Assembly: GCF_015209965.1 (NCBI RefSeq)
Contig: NZ_MU158691.1
Coordinates: 68,040 to 132,039, forward strand
Reading direction: 5' to 3'
DNA: 64,000 nt
Source: Sphingobacterium pedocola
GTDB taxonomy: Bacteria; Bacteroidota; Bacteroidia; Sphingobacteriales; Sphingobacteriaceae
Shown here: one piece after another, positions 28,501-39,700 of the stretch
Layout of the letters: every line of letters begins with the position of its first letter
How positions within the stretch are numbered: the stretch's first letter is position 1
Notes under the pieces: generated by a model
What the model saw: the letters and a program-made list of their open reading frames with translations, nothing else
Told to the model about the DNA's origin: nothing
Databases searched by the model: none
Position numbers and translations under genes: made by a program

Positions 28501-29160
28501 ATGAAGAAGAGCATATTCACCATATTGATGTTGTGTATTGGAATAGCAATACAGGCACAGGTAAAAATTGGGGGTACCGATGGTACTCCTAATACTAATG
28601 CTATGTTAGAGGTTGAGTCTGCAAGCAAGGGGTTTTTATTGCCACGGTTGAGTTTGGTAGCGACTACTAACCCCGCACCTTTACAAGCTCATGTAGCGGG
28701 TATGATTGTTTATAATACAGCTGCCACAAATGATGTCACGCCGGGGCTTTACCAAAATGACGGTACGAAGTGGACGAAGTTGGTGAGTCAGGACTACGGC
28801 GCAGTGAAGTTTTTCTATATGCCTTCGATTGTGTTCAATACCACAAATAGTGCTACAGCGCAAAAAAGAAATCTTTATGAAGAATATAAAGCACAATTTA
28901 CAAATAAGGTATTTAATGCGGATCCGGTTACAGGAGGAACCATTGGTATGGACGTTAGACCTACGTTTGTAAAAAGTACCGATGCTCCTGATGAAATACC
29001 TAATGTGCCTGCTGCTACTGATTTGTATTATTATGTTACCGATTATGACCATACGGCGCTTGCAAATCTAAGTATTGATGCAAATGGTGTTCTGACGTAT
29101 GATGTGATTGGTACGGGGACAGATTACTCTTTTGTAAATATTGTTTTTGTCGTTAAATAG
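28501..29160 (+). CDS. Secreted protein, adhesin-locus accessory 3
   Basis: This 219-residue protein has a signal peptide (1-20, ending IAIQAQ) and then the same module as the two preceding genes: VKIGGTDGTPNTNAMLEVES, GFLLPRLSLVA, HVAGMIVYNTAAT and TPGLYQNDGTKW. The remaining about 120 residues are unique. It is separated from the previous gene by 38 bp and from the next start by 10 bp. Its function is unknown; its position suggests a structural partner of the adhesins. Confidence 0.75.
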   Translation: MKKSIFTILMLCIGIAIQAQVKIGGTDGTPNTNAMLEVESASKGFLLPRLSLVATTNPAPLQAHVAGMIVYNTAATNDVTPGLYQNDGTKWTKLVSQDYGAVKFFYMPSIVFNTTNSATAQKRNLYEEYKAQFTNKVFNADPVTGGTIGMDVRPTFVKSTDAPDEIPNVPAATDLYYYVTDYDHTALANLSIDANGVLTYDVIGTGTDYSFVNIVFVVK

Positions 29161-29170
29161 GAGGAGAAAC

Positions 29171-31489
29171 GTGAAGGTAAAAGATAGAAGCTTAGGTTGG
29201 GCTGGAAGGTTTGTTCTGTTTTTTCTTTTGCTGCTTGGATTGGGGAAAGAAGATGTGTGCGGACAGGTAAAAGAGTATGCTTCCTCTAATTCAAGGGGGA
29301 TACGCGCTTGGAGACAAATATTGGGAGGTGCGGGTGAAGTTAGTAATCCTCCTAGTAGTATTGCTAGTGTTGTAACTTCGGGAGTAATTGGCCAAAATTT
29401 TAAAGCTGATTTGAAAGCAACAACAATGACAATACCTATTTTGAATATAGGAGCTAATGGTGAGGGATGGGTAGAGTTTACCTTTTCCGAAGGTATTTCT
29501 GCTAATACCCAAATTTATATACCTTTCGACTTGCCAACCAGCACTGGTGTGAATTTAGACCTTTTAAATCTAGTTGGAGGTTTATTGGGACTGGTGGAAA
29601 GCAATATAGTCAATGTTGCTGTTTATTCAGGTTCCAATGAAATTACTAGTGATGTACATAAGGATATATTAAAGGGGCTTGATAATAAATTTTATTTTCT
29701 AGTAAAATCGTCGACAGCTTTGAATAGAGTGAGGTTTAGATTGCGATTTCAAACAACACTGCTTGGTATTAATTTAGGGTCTAACTTGGCGTCCACTGTT
29801 TACGATGCATTTTATTACAGTGAAGTAACTGCTTGTTCACTTCCTTTGTCTACTGATTTAGGTCGCACTATGGGAATCTCCATCAATTTAGGGGATGTGG
29901 TGAAAAACCCATTATATGCTATTGATGTTAATACGTCAAGTTATTCAGAGATTTCCACTGGTGCTTTAGCTGTCACTGCATCTGCAGTTCAGAATATTTA
30001 TTTTCCTGCTTTATCAGAAACCACTTCAACGCTGAAACTAAGGTTAGGTATCACTTCCAGTGGGTTAAATTTAGACCTGTTGGGCGCTTATAGAGTGCGA
30101 GTTTTTAATGGAAGCGTGCTGGTTCAATCTTTCACGCTACAGGCTGGATTGGTAAATGGACTTGATTTGGTTGGATTGTTAGGTAATGGAGGAGCGACTA
30201 CTGTCTCTTTCCCTGTGACCAATGGAGCATATGATCGGGTAGAAATTGGTTTGAATACAACAGTGGGGCTTAATTTGGCGGCTTCAACTTTGCGGATATA
30301 TAATGTAACGCGTAATAGTTTCGTTTGTCCTGAACCACCGCCGACAGCAGGTCTGTTAATTAATCCGGTGTGCGTAAATACAAATATTGTTTCATCGGAG
30401 TATGTTGACGACGCGGCATTTGCAACAGATGGCGACTTTGATAGCTATGCATCCATACGTTCAGGAACTGGTATTTTGTTGGGGCTTGGTGGTCAATCCG
30501 GACACTTAGAGGTAAAATTCGATCAGACGGTGCCGGTCGATAAAACAACCTATATTCGGATTGACTATGATGAAACTGTATTGAAGACCTTATTGTCGGG
30601 AAGTTTAGGAAATACTGTTGCAGGTTTGGTTAATGGACTATTGTTGGGAGAACATTATTTTGATGTTAAACTTACAAATGGAGGTACGAATATTCTAGAT
30701 GTATCTAGTATAGATAGTTTTACTGCAGGAGCTGGAAAGGTTAGAATTGTACAAGATAAAGTAGGTCGGTATTATATCGCCATTAAAGCGGGTGTGCCAT
30801 ATACAAATATAAGAATTACGGATCACACAAATGCTGTTTTGGGTGTTCTCGCTCCAGATCAGTTTTTAAATGTGTATAGTATATGTTACGACGCAAGCAG
30901 CGAAATATGTGATCCCACTTTTTCCACTTCGTACGAAGGTACCGGTATTACATTAGATCTGCTTAATCTAGGAAGCAACGGCGTTCAAAATGCGGAACAT
31001 GCTATAGATGACAATGAAAATACCTCATCTAAAATTAACTTAGGTGTCTTGGGAGTCGGCGCATCTATGTCTCAATTTATTTATTTCAATTCATTGAGTC
31101 CAAAAAACTCTTCTTTTAAAGTGAGATTGGCTATTGAAAGTAATGAAATATTAAATGTAGATTTACTAGGGGACTACGAATTCTTTGCTTATAATGGTTC
31201 AACAGAAGTCTATCGCAGGTCTTTAGCGGGTGGATTATTGAATGGAACAAATATTTTGTCATTGCTCGGAAATGGTGATACAGGAACTTTAACCTTTAGA
31301 CCAAACAACGAATTTGATCGAATTGAAATCCGCGTGAATAGCGTGGTTGCAGTAAGTGCGCTGGGAGTGACTCTTCAAGTTTTTGACGTGAACCGTTATG
31401 GACCTCCTAATTCCGATTGTCCTGATCCAGATTTTGTAGCGCGAACCATCTCCAACCCTATGATCCGTAGCCGACTCAAAAGCAACTAA
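29171..31489 (+). CDS. Secreted repeat protein homologous to the giant adhesin N-terminus
   Basis: I place the start at GTG 29171 because AGGAGGAG ends about 5 bases upstream and the protein then opens with a signal peptide (KDRSLGWAGRFVLFFLLLLG, ending VCGQ); a TTG 30 bases earlier overlaps the preceding gene. The product has about 772 residues. It consists of alternating beta-rich modules of about 185 residues carrying A-x-D-x-[DN]-x-[DN]-[ST] words such as AIDVNTSSYSEI, ATDGDFDSYASI and AIDDNENTSSKI, resembling discoidin-like folds. The same modules form the first third of the giant adhesin. It lacks a type B sorting domain at its C-terminus, so export past the outer membrane is uncertain. 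Confidence 0.8.
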   Translation: MKVKDRSLGWAGRFVLFFLLLLGLGKEDVCGQVKEYASSNSRGIRAWRQILGGAGEVSNPPSSIASVVTSGVIGQNFKADLKATTMTIPILNIGANGEGWVEFTFSEGISANTQIYIPFDLPTSTGVNLDLLNLVGGLLGLVESNIVNVAVYSGSNEITSDVHKDILKGLDNKFYFLVKSSTALNRVRFRLRFQTTLLGINLGSNLASTVYDAFYYSEVTACSLPLSTDLGRTMGISINLGDVVKNPLYAIDVNTSSYSEISTGALAVTASAVQNIYFPALSETTSTLKLRLGITSSGLNLDLLGAYRVRVFNGSVLVQSFTLQAGLVNGLDLVGLLGNGGATTVSFPVTNGAYDRVEIGLNTTVGLNLAASTLRIYNVTRNSFVCPEPPPTAGLLINPVCVNTNIVSSEYVDDAAFATDGDFDSYASIRSGTGILLGLGGQSGHLEVKFDQTVPVDKTTYIRIDYDETVLKTLLSGSLGNTVAGLVNGLLLGEHYFDVKLTNGGTNILDVSSIDSFTAGAGKVRIVQDKVGRYYIAIKAGVPYTNIRITDHTNAVLGVLAPDQFLNVYSICYDASSEICDPTFSTSYEGTGITLDLLNLGSNGVQNAEHAIDDNENTSSKINLGVLGVGASMSQFIYFNSLSPKNSSFKVRLAIESNEILNVDLLGDYEFFAYNGSTEVYRRSLAGGLLNGTNILSLLGNGDTGTLTFRPNNEFDRIEIRVNSVVAVSALGVTLQVFDVNRYGPPNSDCPDPDFVARTISNPMIRSRLKSN

Positions 31490-31495
31490 GCAAGC

Positions 31496-33034
31496 ATGAT
31501 GCGCATACAATACATAGCTATGGTGTTGATCGGTTGGATATTAACCGGGGGGCAAGGGTATGCGCAGTCGGATTATGTAGGTTCCTATGTTTCGGATAAT
31601 TCCCGGCAATCTATGGAACCGGGTATGACAAATCTTATTTTCTCAGAAACATTGATTATCGATGCTGATGCCGATTGGGAGATCCACGGGACGGTAGAGA
31701 TCTGGTCACGCTTTATTTATATACACCCAAGTGCCAAGTTACACGGTACAGGTCGTTTGGTGTTACATGATCCGGGGCAACATATTTATTACGATAATGT
31801 AGCAGCAGCAGCGACGTTGTTGGATGGAAATGGTAACCCGAATATCTCCCTTGCAATTGAACTGCGCAATACAAATAACCTGCTGCTTGCCGAGTTTCAA
31901 CCCAATGGCTTTGAAGCGTACACTTCAAATGATCTTATCTTAAACGCATCGCTTGATCTGGCAGTAGATGGCGCCTGCGTTGAATTGAATGGTAATAAAC
32001 TGGGCTTGGGTAAGGGTAGCAATATTTTACAACACTCTTCCCGTCGCATGATTATTACGGGCAATAAGGTGGAGTCCCAGTTATACATCCACACAGAAGC
32101 TAACCGTACAGCGGTGTTTCCTATCGGTATTGCAGAAGGGGATTATACCCCGGCTATCTTATCGCCCCAAAGAGAGGTGACACTATTTGTCTCTGTACAG
32201 GATTATTCCAATGCAAATGTAGTGCTGGATAGTAGGGTAGGGATGGATCGTGCGTGGTATATCTATTCCGATCGGCAAGTCAATACGGTTTACACATTAC
32301 AGCACAATCAGCGTACAAATGGTATCCTCTACATTGATCAAGATGCGTCTATATGGCAATATACGGGCGGCGACAATTGGATTGCGCAGTCAACTGATCA
32401 GATAGAAGAAGGAATGCATGCGATGCAGCTACCGGTAGGTTTGTTGACGGATGCTTTTAAGAATTATTTCACTAAAGTTTCTATAGAAAAACGAGGGCCA
32501 GTGGCAGTGAATGATGCGGTCTCGGTAGAGATCGGAGAAGAAGTTCTTATCGCGGTCTTGGAAAATGATCAAGCAGGCAGCAGTCCGATTTTGTTGGACC
32601 GTATGCGTATTGTTGATCAGCCGCAATGGGGGATGGTTACCGTTCTGTCTACGGGTGAGATATTGTATGTGTCGACGGTCAATAGAATTGGGCAGGATAA
32701 GTTTGTTTACCTTATTGAAGACGAAAACGGACTGACATCGCAGGCGGAAGTGTGGGTAACCTTAGCGCCAAGACCGCTATTTATACCGAATGTCTTTACG
32801 CCTAATGGCGATGGTGTCAATGATTATTTTGAGATACGAGGTATCGAGGTGTATGATAGGGTGGAGTTGATTGTGGTGAATCGTTGGGGTAATGAAGTAT
32901 TTAGATCCACAAATTACGATAATAAATGGGGTGGATCGAATTTAGAATCGGGAACCTATTATTATGTAATGACATTGGTGAGAGGGGGCAGGGAAACGGT
33001 TAGAAAGAGCTGGGTGTTGATTAAAAATGAATAA
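31496..33034 (+). CDS. Secreted protein with cadherin-like segment and type B sorting domain
   Basis: This 512-residue exported protein has a signal peptide (1-24, ending GQGYAQ). A large beta-rich region with a helix-like repeat (HGTVEIWSRFIYIHPSAKLH onward) follows. Residues about 335-420 (VAVNDAVSVEIGEEVLIAVL) form a cadherin/Ig-like module. The C-terminal about 85 residues are the gliding-motility/CHU_C type B sorting domain: IPNVFTPNGDGVNDYFEI, then VVNRWGNEVFRS and SGTYYYVMTLV. That domain directs export by the type IX secretion system with the help of PorP/SprF proteins. It starts 6 bases after the previous gene. Confidence 0.88.
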   Translation: MMRIQYIAMVLIGWILTGGQGYAQSDYVGSYVSDNSRQSMEPGMTNLIFSETLIIDADADWEIHGTVEIWSRFIYIHPSAKLHGTGRLVLHDPGQHIYYDNVAAAATLLDGNGNPNISLAIELRNTNNLLLAEFQPNGFEAYTSNDLILNASLDLAVDGACVELNGNKLGLGKGSNILQHSSRRMIITGNKVESQLYIHTEANRTAVFPIGIAEGDYTPAILSPQREVTLFVSVQDYSNANVVLDSRVGMDRAWYIYSDRQVNTVYTLQHNQRTNGILYIDQDASIWQYTGGDNWIAQSTDQIEEGMHAMQLPVGLLTDAFKNYFTKVSIEKRGPVAVNDAVSVEIGEEVLIAVLENDQAGSSPILLDRMRIVDQPQWGMVTVLSTGEILYVSTVNRIGQDKFVYLIEDENGLTSQAEVWVTLAPRPLFIPNVFTPNGDGVNDYFEIRGIEVYDRVELIVVNRWGNEVFRSTNYDNKWGGSNLESGTYYYVMTLVRGGRETVRKSWVLIKNE

Positions 33035-33737
33035 TGGTTTATTACCGCGGTTAAAAAATAGGTAAAAGGTAGCTATTTAATATATAATGCGTAAGAACAC
33101 GTAATTATATGCTGTAAAAAGAGAAAAATAAAGAGGTGGACATCAGGAGGACAAGGTAAGGTGTGATTATTTTGGTGTTGAATACATCCGCTCATTTTTT
33201 ACTTTTTCGTTTTATTTATTGGAAATATTGCTGATCGTTTCGTAGTCGTACGCGTAAAAATGAATTTTGTTCCATTTTTGGTGAATAATATATGGAAATA
33301 TTGATGTTGAAACACATGTTTTTTTGTAGTTGTAAATTTACTCTCTATGCTTGTGTTTTTCGAATTATGAAAAAAAAGCAATCCTAAAAGTGATAAAAGT
33401 GATGTTCGTTCCATTTTTATAAAATATATTTAATCGATTTTTTATTATATATCAGTAAGCAATCGATTGTATTTCTTTTAAAGATATTTTAAGTGTTAAA
33501 TAGTGTTAAATTTAAAATTTATTTAATCACTGATATTGTATTTTATCTTCTAAGTTTCATGAATTTCTAATATTATATTCCTATTAATTTTTATAAAAAA
33601 ATTTTTTTATTACATTATTTCTTCGTTAGATTTGTAATGAGTCAGGGCTATCCCTGACCATGTTATGAAAAACATACTATTAATCTCAGTGTCCAAGCTA
33701 TTTGGTATCTGATATTAACTTATACTACTTACTATCT
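33035..33737. other. AT-rich 700-bp leader region of the giant adhesin gene
   Basis: No gene was recognised. The stretch is strongly AT-rich and ends in a -7-like TAGATTTG (33627-33634) and a leader hairpin (33641-33658). A 71-codon frame on the minus strand is composed of low-complexity sequence and was not accepted. The length is unusual within an otherwise tightly packed locus and suggests separate control of the giant gene. Confidence 0.5.
33627..33658 (+). promoter_or_regulatory. Candidate promoter -7 and leader hairpin of the giant adhesin gene
   Basis: TAGATTTG at 33627-33634 matches TAnnTTTG. Six bases later a perfect 7-bp stem GTCAGGG/CCCTGAC (33641-33647 with 33652-33658) with a 4-base loop would form the very 5' end of the transcript. 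The -33 element is hidden in a T-rich tract. The leader would be about 100 bases. Confidence 0.4.
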
Positions 33738-36700
33738 ATGAAAAACATTAACACTGTGGACCTTCAACCGGGGACGCTGTCCCCGGTTCGGTATGTTCTA
33801 TTGTTTATCTTGCTGATTTTGGGGATCACAAGTTACGGACAGACGAAAGAGTATGCTACTGTCACTCCAAGTAGTGGAGCTATAGCTGTTGGACTTCTTG
33901 GAACCGGTAGCTCGGGGGTTGATAATGCTGGAAATGCGGCGAACAGTTCTGAGGCTAACTTTGCTACAATCACGTCAACGAGAATTGTGGCAGGACTGCT
34001 TGGGTCAGGAGATGGCTGGCTACAGTTGAAGTTTGAAAATAATTTACAGCCGAATGACTGGGTTTATATCCGGTATTCGGGAATTAATCAGACTGGTTTA
34101 ACATTGGGATTGGGCTCCTTACTTGGGGCTCCTTCTAATTTTATACAGGCCACACTGTATAAAAATGCAACTGCAAACGCAGGGAGTTCTGGACATGGGA
34201 CTGCTTTAGGGGGCAGTACCAATGTTAAATTTGTTACAGGTAATGACGGACTTACCTATATCGCTGTTCAATCACCCGGTAATGCGGAAGCTTTTAATTC
34301 GGTTAGAATTAGATTGACGTTTGGATCTGACGTAAATGTAGCAGCTGCCAGGACAATAGATATTCATTATGCTTATGCATTATCGAATATACCGGACTGT
34401 GCGCCAGTGGCATTTGCAGGAGATGGAGAAGCAAGCGGCGTAGGTTTGAACTTGGGGAGTTTGTTGGGGGCAAGCAATCGCATTGTGGAAAACCCATCTT
34501 ACGTAATTGACAACAATACATCAAATTATTCCGTTTTAAAATCCAGTTTATTATCTGTTGCTGGAACGTTCTCCCAGAGTTTTTATTTCCCGTCTTCATC
34601 AGAGGCAAATTCGGTTCTAAAAGTACGGTTGCAATTGAGCTCGGCCATAGCCAATGTTAGTTTGCTGGGGGGCTATTATATCCGCGCTTATAATGGAACG
34701 AATCCGACGCCTGTTTTAAACCAGCAAATTCAAGGCGGTCTAATCAATGGATTGGATTTGTTGGGTGCACTGAATTCGGGCGGTATCCTAACGGTTCCGC
34801 TGAATGTGGGCCAACCGTTTGATCGGGTAGAGGTTGTATTGGAGAATACACTAGGTGTTAGCATAGGTGCAGATTTGCGTATTTACGGCGTAACGCGTTC
34901 AAGTGGACCTTGTCCTGAACCACCTCCGACAGCAAATCCGCTTTTCGATCCGATGTGCGCGAATACAACGGTTGTTTCTTCGTTAAATGCGGATGATCCA
35001 CAGTTTGCAACCGACGATAATTTTGATAGTTATGCTACGATACGCTCTGACGCCGGAATCCTTGTTGGTTTAGGAAGTAGAGCTGGTCATCTGGAAGTGA
35101 ATTTTCCATCTGAAGTTCCTGCAGGTAAAACAACCTATATCCGTATTGATTATGATGAGGATGTACTGAATTCATTATTAGCAGGTAGTCTTGGTGATGT
35201 TGTAGGTGGGTTGGTAAATGGTTTGGTACTGGGAAATCATTTCTTCGAGGTACAATTGAAGAATGGTGCTGCTGAAAATCTAAATACCTCAAGTGCGAAT
35301 CTCTTTTCATCGTCAAATGGTCAGGTAAAAATTGTACAGGACAAAGCTGGAAGATTCTATATTGCGGTCAAAGCAGACCAGCCGTTTACGAATATCAGAT
35401 TAACGGATCGTACAACGTCCGTTGTTGGCTTGTTATCTGCTGATAAATACTTAAATGTCTACAACGTATGTTACGATGCAAGTGATGAAATATGTGATCC
35501 TGCATTTTCTACTTCTTATGAAGGAAGTGGTATTACATTAGGGGTATTGCAACTGGGCAAAACTGGGGTGGTAAATCCTGAACGGGCGATTGACGATGAT
35601 GAAAATACATTTTCGGAGATCAATCTGGGCCTTCTGAGTGTTGCGGGATCGATGTCGCAATACATCCACTTTAATTCCTTAAGTGATGCCCAATCGGTTT
35701 TCAAAATAAAATTGGCGGTCAAAGCAAGTCAAACGCTAAATGTTGACTTACTTGGCGCCTACGAAATAATTGCCTATAATGGTAATACAGAAGTTTACCA
35801 CAGATCTTTAGGCGGTGGACTATTAAATGGTACGAATGTACTGGGACTGCTGGAAACAGGTAATCCGGGTATATTAACCTTCGCTCCCGGAAAAGCATTC
35901 GATCGTATTGAAATACGTGTCAATTCGCTACTAAACGTAAGCGCTTTCGAATCTGTAGTTGAGGTTTACGACGTGAAACGTTTTGGCCCTACAGGTTCTG
36001 GATGTGAAGACCCGGATTTTGTATTGCCAACTGCGACGCCTACACCTTTTGAAATTCCATCTTGTGAGGCTACCGTCGTAGCATGGGAACATGCCGATTA
36101 CGCTTATCTTGCTGCAGATGGTAACAATGAATCATTTGCTACCTTAACGGCAAGTAGTGGTACATTGCTAGGTATGGGAGCATATAGCGGTTTCTTAGAA
36201 TATGAGTTCCCAACCGTTATTCCTGCGAATAAAACAACTTATGTACGTATTGACATGGAGGATAATTTATTGCCTCGCTTGTTGAGCGGTACATTAGGAA
36301 ATTTGGTGAATACGGTAGGAGGCCTACTATTGGGTGACCATTATTTTTCGATTGAAGCAAAAACGGCACAGACGGGTGGTACTACCGTATTAGCGGGATC
36401 TAGCCAAGCAGCCTTTGTGGATGTAACGGGCGGTGATCTTCGTATCGTACAGGATAATATAGGTAGATACTATATTGCGATCACACCGAATGCGGATTAC
36501 AAAAACATCCGTATTACGGAACACTTCCCTTCTCTAGTTGGCTTGACGCAAGATGTAGCTTCGATGAAGATCTTTGAAGCGTGTATGGAGATCGGTACAG
36601 ACAACTGTCTGCCAGGTCAATTTACGTCGTTTGACCAATCTGGACTTTCACTCGGTTTATTGAATGGTGCGGGTGTTCAGAATGCAGATCATGCAATCAG

Positions 36701-39700
36701 TCTTAACTCTTCCGATTATTCTGAAATCAGTACGGGTACGGTGGCAGTAGCGGCGCAAGTATCTCAACGTATTTACTTCAACAAGCTTTCTGCAGCTGGT
36801 GATACGCTGAACGTACGTTTGCAACTAGATCCGTCGAGCTTGGCTACGGTAGATTTATTAGGAAGCTATAGCATTGTAACATACAATGGAAGTGTAATAG
36901 GGGAAACGTTTACGTTGCAAGACGGGCTGATTAATAACCTAAACTTGTTGGATCTATTCAGTTCTGGCGGAGTTCAGACATTGACATTTCAGACAAATAC
37001 ACCATATGATCGTGTGGATGTGGTAGCGGGATCTTTGCTGAATGTTGCAGTGACACCTTCTATCCGTTTATATGAAGTAAAACGAATCGGTGCCGGTTGT
37101 CCAACAACGACAACACCATCGCCATTCGAGAATCCGGTCTGTGTAACAACAATTAGGGCTTCTTCTAACGCAGATAATATCGCTAATCTTTTCGATGATG
37201 ATTTTGATTCGTATGCGACGTTGAACTCTGGTTCTAATTCTTTACTGGGACAATTATTAGGTGGACAACCGAATAATTACACTGGATTTGTAGAATTGGG
37301 ATTTGATACGCCGGTAGATGCGAACAAAACGGCCTATGTACGCATTGACTTCGAACCTACATTATTGAATAAATTGTTGGGAGGAAGTCTTGGTGGTGCC
37401 GTGGCTGATTTAGTAGATGGTTTGCTATTAGGTAATCATTATTTTAACATCCAGGCGAAAGATGGAAATGCGATTGTATTGCAAGGTGGTAGTAATAATA
37501 ATTTTGGTGGTAACAACGATCGTATCCGTATCGTACAAGATAAATTAGGCCGTTATTATATCGCCATAACACCGACAGCACAATTCGATGCGATTCGGAT
37601 TACAAATGGAACAAATACGGCTTTACCGTTGACCGCGCAAGGTAACTCCATGAATGTCTACGGTGCCTGTGTGGATAATCCTTTAACAGATTGTCAACCG
37701 GTATTCACGACTTCCTACGATGCGAGTGGTTTAAATCTTACTGCAGCTGGACTGGCTGGCTCAGGCGCAGGTGTAGATAATGCAGATCATGCTATTAACG
37801 ACAATACAACAGATTATTCAGAAATCAGCTTAGGAACTTTGGCTGTTGGACAATCGGTTAGACAATATTTTGATTTCCGTAAGAGCGCCTTACCAAGTGA
37901 AGTCGTAAACCTGACTTTACGGTACGGTTCAGGTGCTTTGGATGCAAACCTTATCGGTGGCTTGGAAATCATTGCATACAATGGCGCTACTCCAGTAGCA
38001 ACCTTAGATGTACAAAGCCAATTGATTAATGGTTTAAATGTACTTGGTATTCTTAATAACGGTACGACAGGTGTAATTCCTTTCGCTCCTGGCGTGGAAT
38101 ATGATAAAATAAGCATAGGCTTAAAAGGCGTATTGAATGTGAGTGTATTACCTGCACTTCGCGTGTTTGCTGTTGAGAAAGATTGTAATACGCCACTGTT
38201 TGACGCATGGAAATCTTACAAAGAAACAACCAGCGGAACTGCGGTAGCAGATGTTAAAGGCGGTGAGGAAATTGAATACACCATCCATATTGCGAATACA
38301 GGTGCGGTAGCATTAACAAACTACCGTGTGGTAGATACCATTCCGGAATATACAACGTATGTTGCGGGTTCAGGTGGTGTGTTAGTCGCAGACAGTGTAG
38401 TTTTTGAGAATGTAACAATTGCAGTGGGTGACACAGCAAGAGTATCCTTTAAAGTTACCGTCAATGCGGACTTAACAGGCGCGACAAGCATCAGTAATGT
38501 AGCGTTTGTAAAAGAAAATGAAAATGACCCGGGTACAGGTACGGTACCTCCGGCTGATCCGACTGACCCTACAGCAGGGCCGGATGAGAATGTTCCTCCA
38601 GGTACCCCAACAGATATTCCAGTGGATCCGATTTCTACAGTCTCTACTTGGAAAGGATTTGGTATCGCTAACGGTACGAGCACAACGTCAGTTAGTGGTG
38701 GTGAAACGGTAACGTATACCATATATATAAAGAATACAGGTAACCAAGCTTTAACAGGTGTATCGATTTCGGATGCCTTACCTATTGGAACAACCTATGT
38801 GTCCGGTGGTACGTTAAATGGTACATCTGTTGATTTCGCTGGAATTGACATTCCAGTAGGAGGTACTGAGTCTAGAAGTTTTGAGGTCTTGGTTAAAGAT
38901 AATTTGACCGGTGTGACACAAATCAGTAACGTCGCTGTGGTAATAGCTGTGGGAACATCGACTTCGACGGCACCGGCTGATCCAACTGATCCAACGGCTG
39001 GTCCTGCACCGGGAACGAATCCAGGTGATCCTACGTTGATTCCGGTTAATCCGACGGATAATGTTGTCGCTTGGAAAGGATACAGTATCGCAAACGGTAC
39101 ATCTACTACCACGGTAAGTGGCGGGGAAGATGTAACGTACACGATTTATATTAAAAATGAAAGTAATCAGGATTTAACGGGATTATCGGTATCCGACGCT
39201 ATCCCTGCAGGTACGACCTATGTTTCAGGTGGTACGTTAAACGGTAATACAGTTGAGTTTACGGATATCGACGTGGCCTTTGGACAAACTGTATTGGTGA
39301 GTTTCGTGGTCAAAGTGGATGTGGACTTAACTAGTATCGATGCAATTAGTAATGTTGCACTTATTAAAACAGATCCATCGGATCCAGGTACACCTACCGT
39401 ACCTCCTGCTGATCCAACGGATCCAGTGGCTGGCCCAGATCCAGTTGCAACTCCGGGTGATCCTACCGATATTCCGGTAACTGCAAATCATTCGATTGAC
39501 TTGAGCTTAGCAGGTGTGAGTAATGGTACGAACTCCGGGCAGGCGCAAGCGAATGATGTAATAACTTATACAGTTACTATTACAAATACAGGAAATAAAG
39601 ATTTAACAAACGTTCAGCTTGTTGACGCTATTCCGGCTAATACGACATTGCTTGATGCGGGTGACTTTACCCAGAATGGTGCGAATGTGGAGTTAACCAT

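Noticed and set aside
33199..33414. A 71-codon minus-strand frame in the adhesin leader region
   Set aside because: The region is strongly AT-biased and the peptide is low-complexity (many Thr, Lys, Phe), with no support as a gene.
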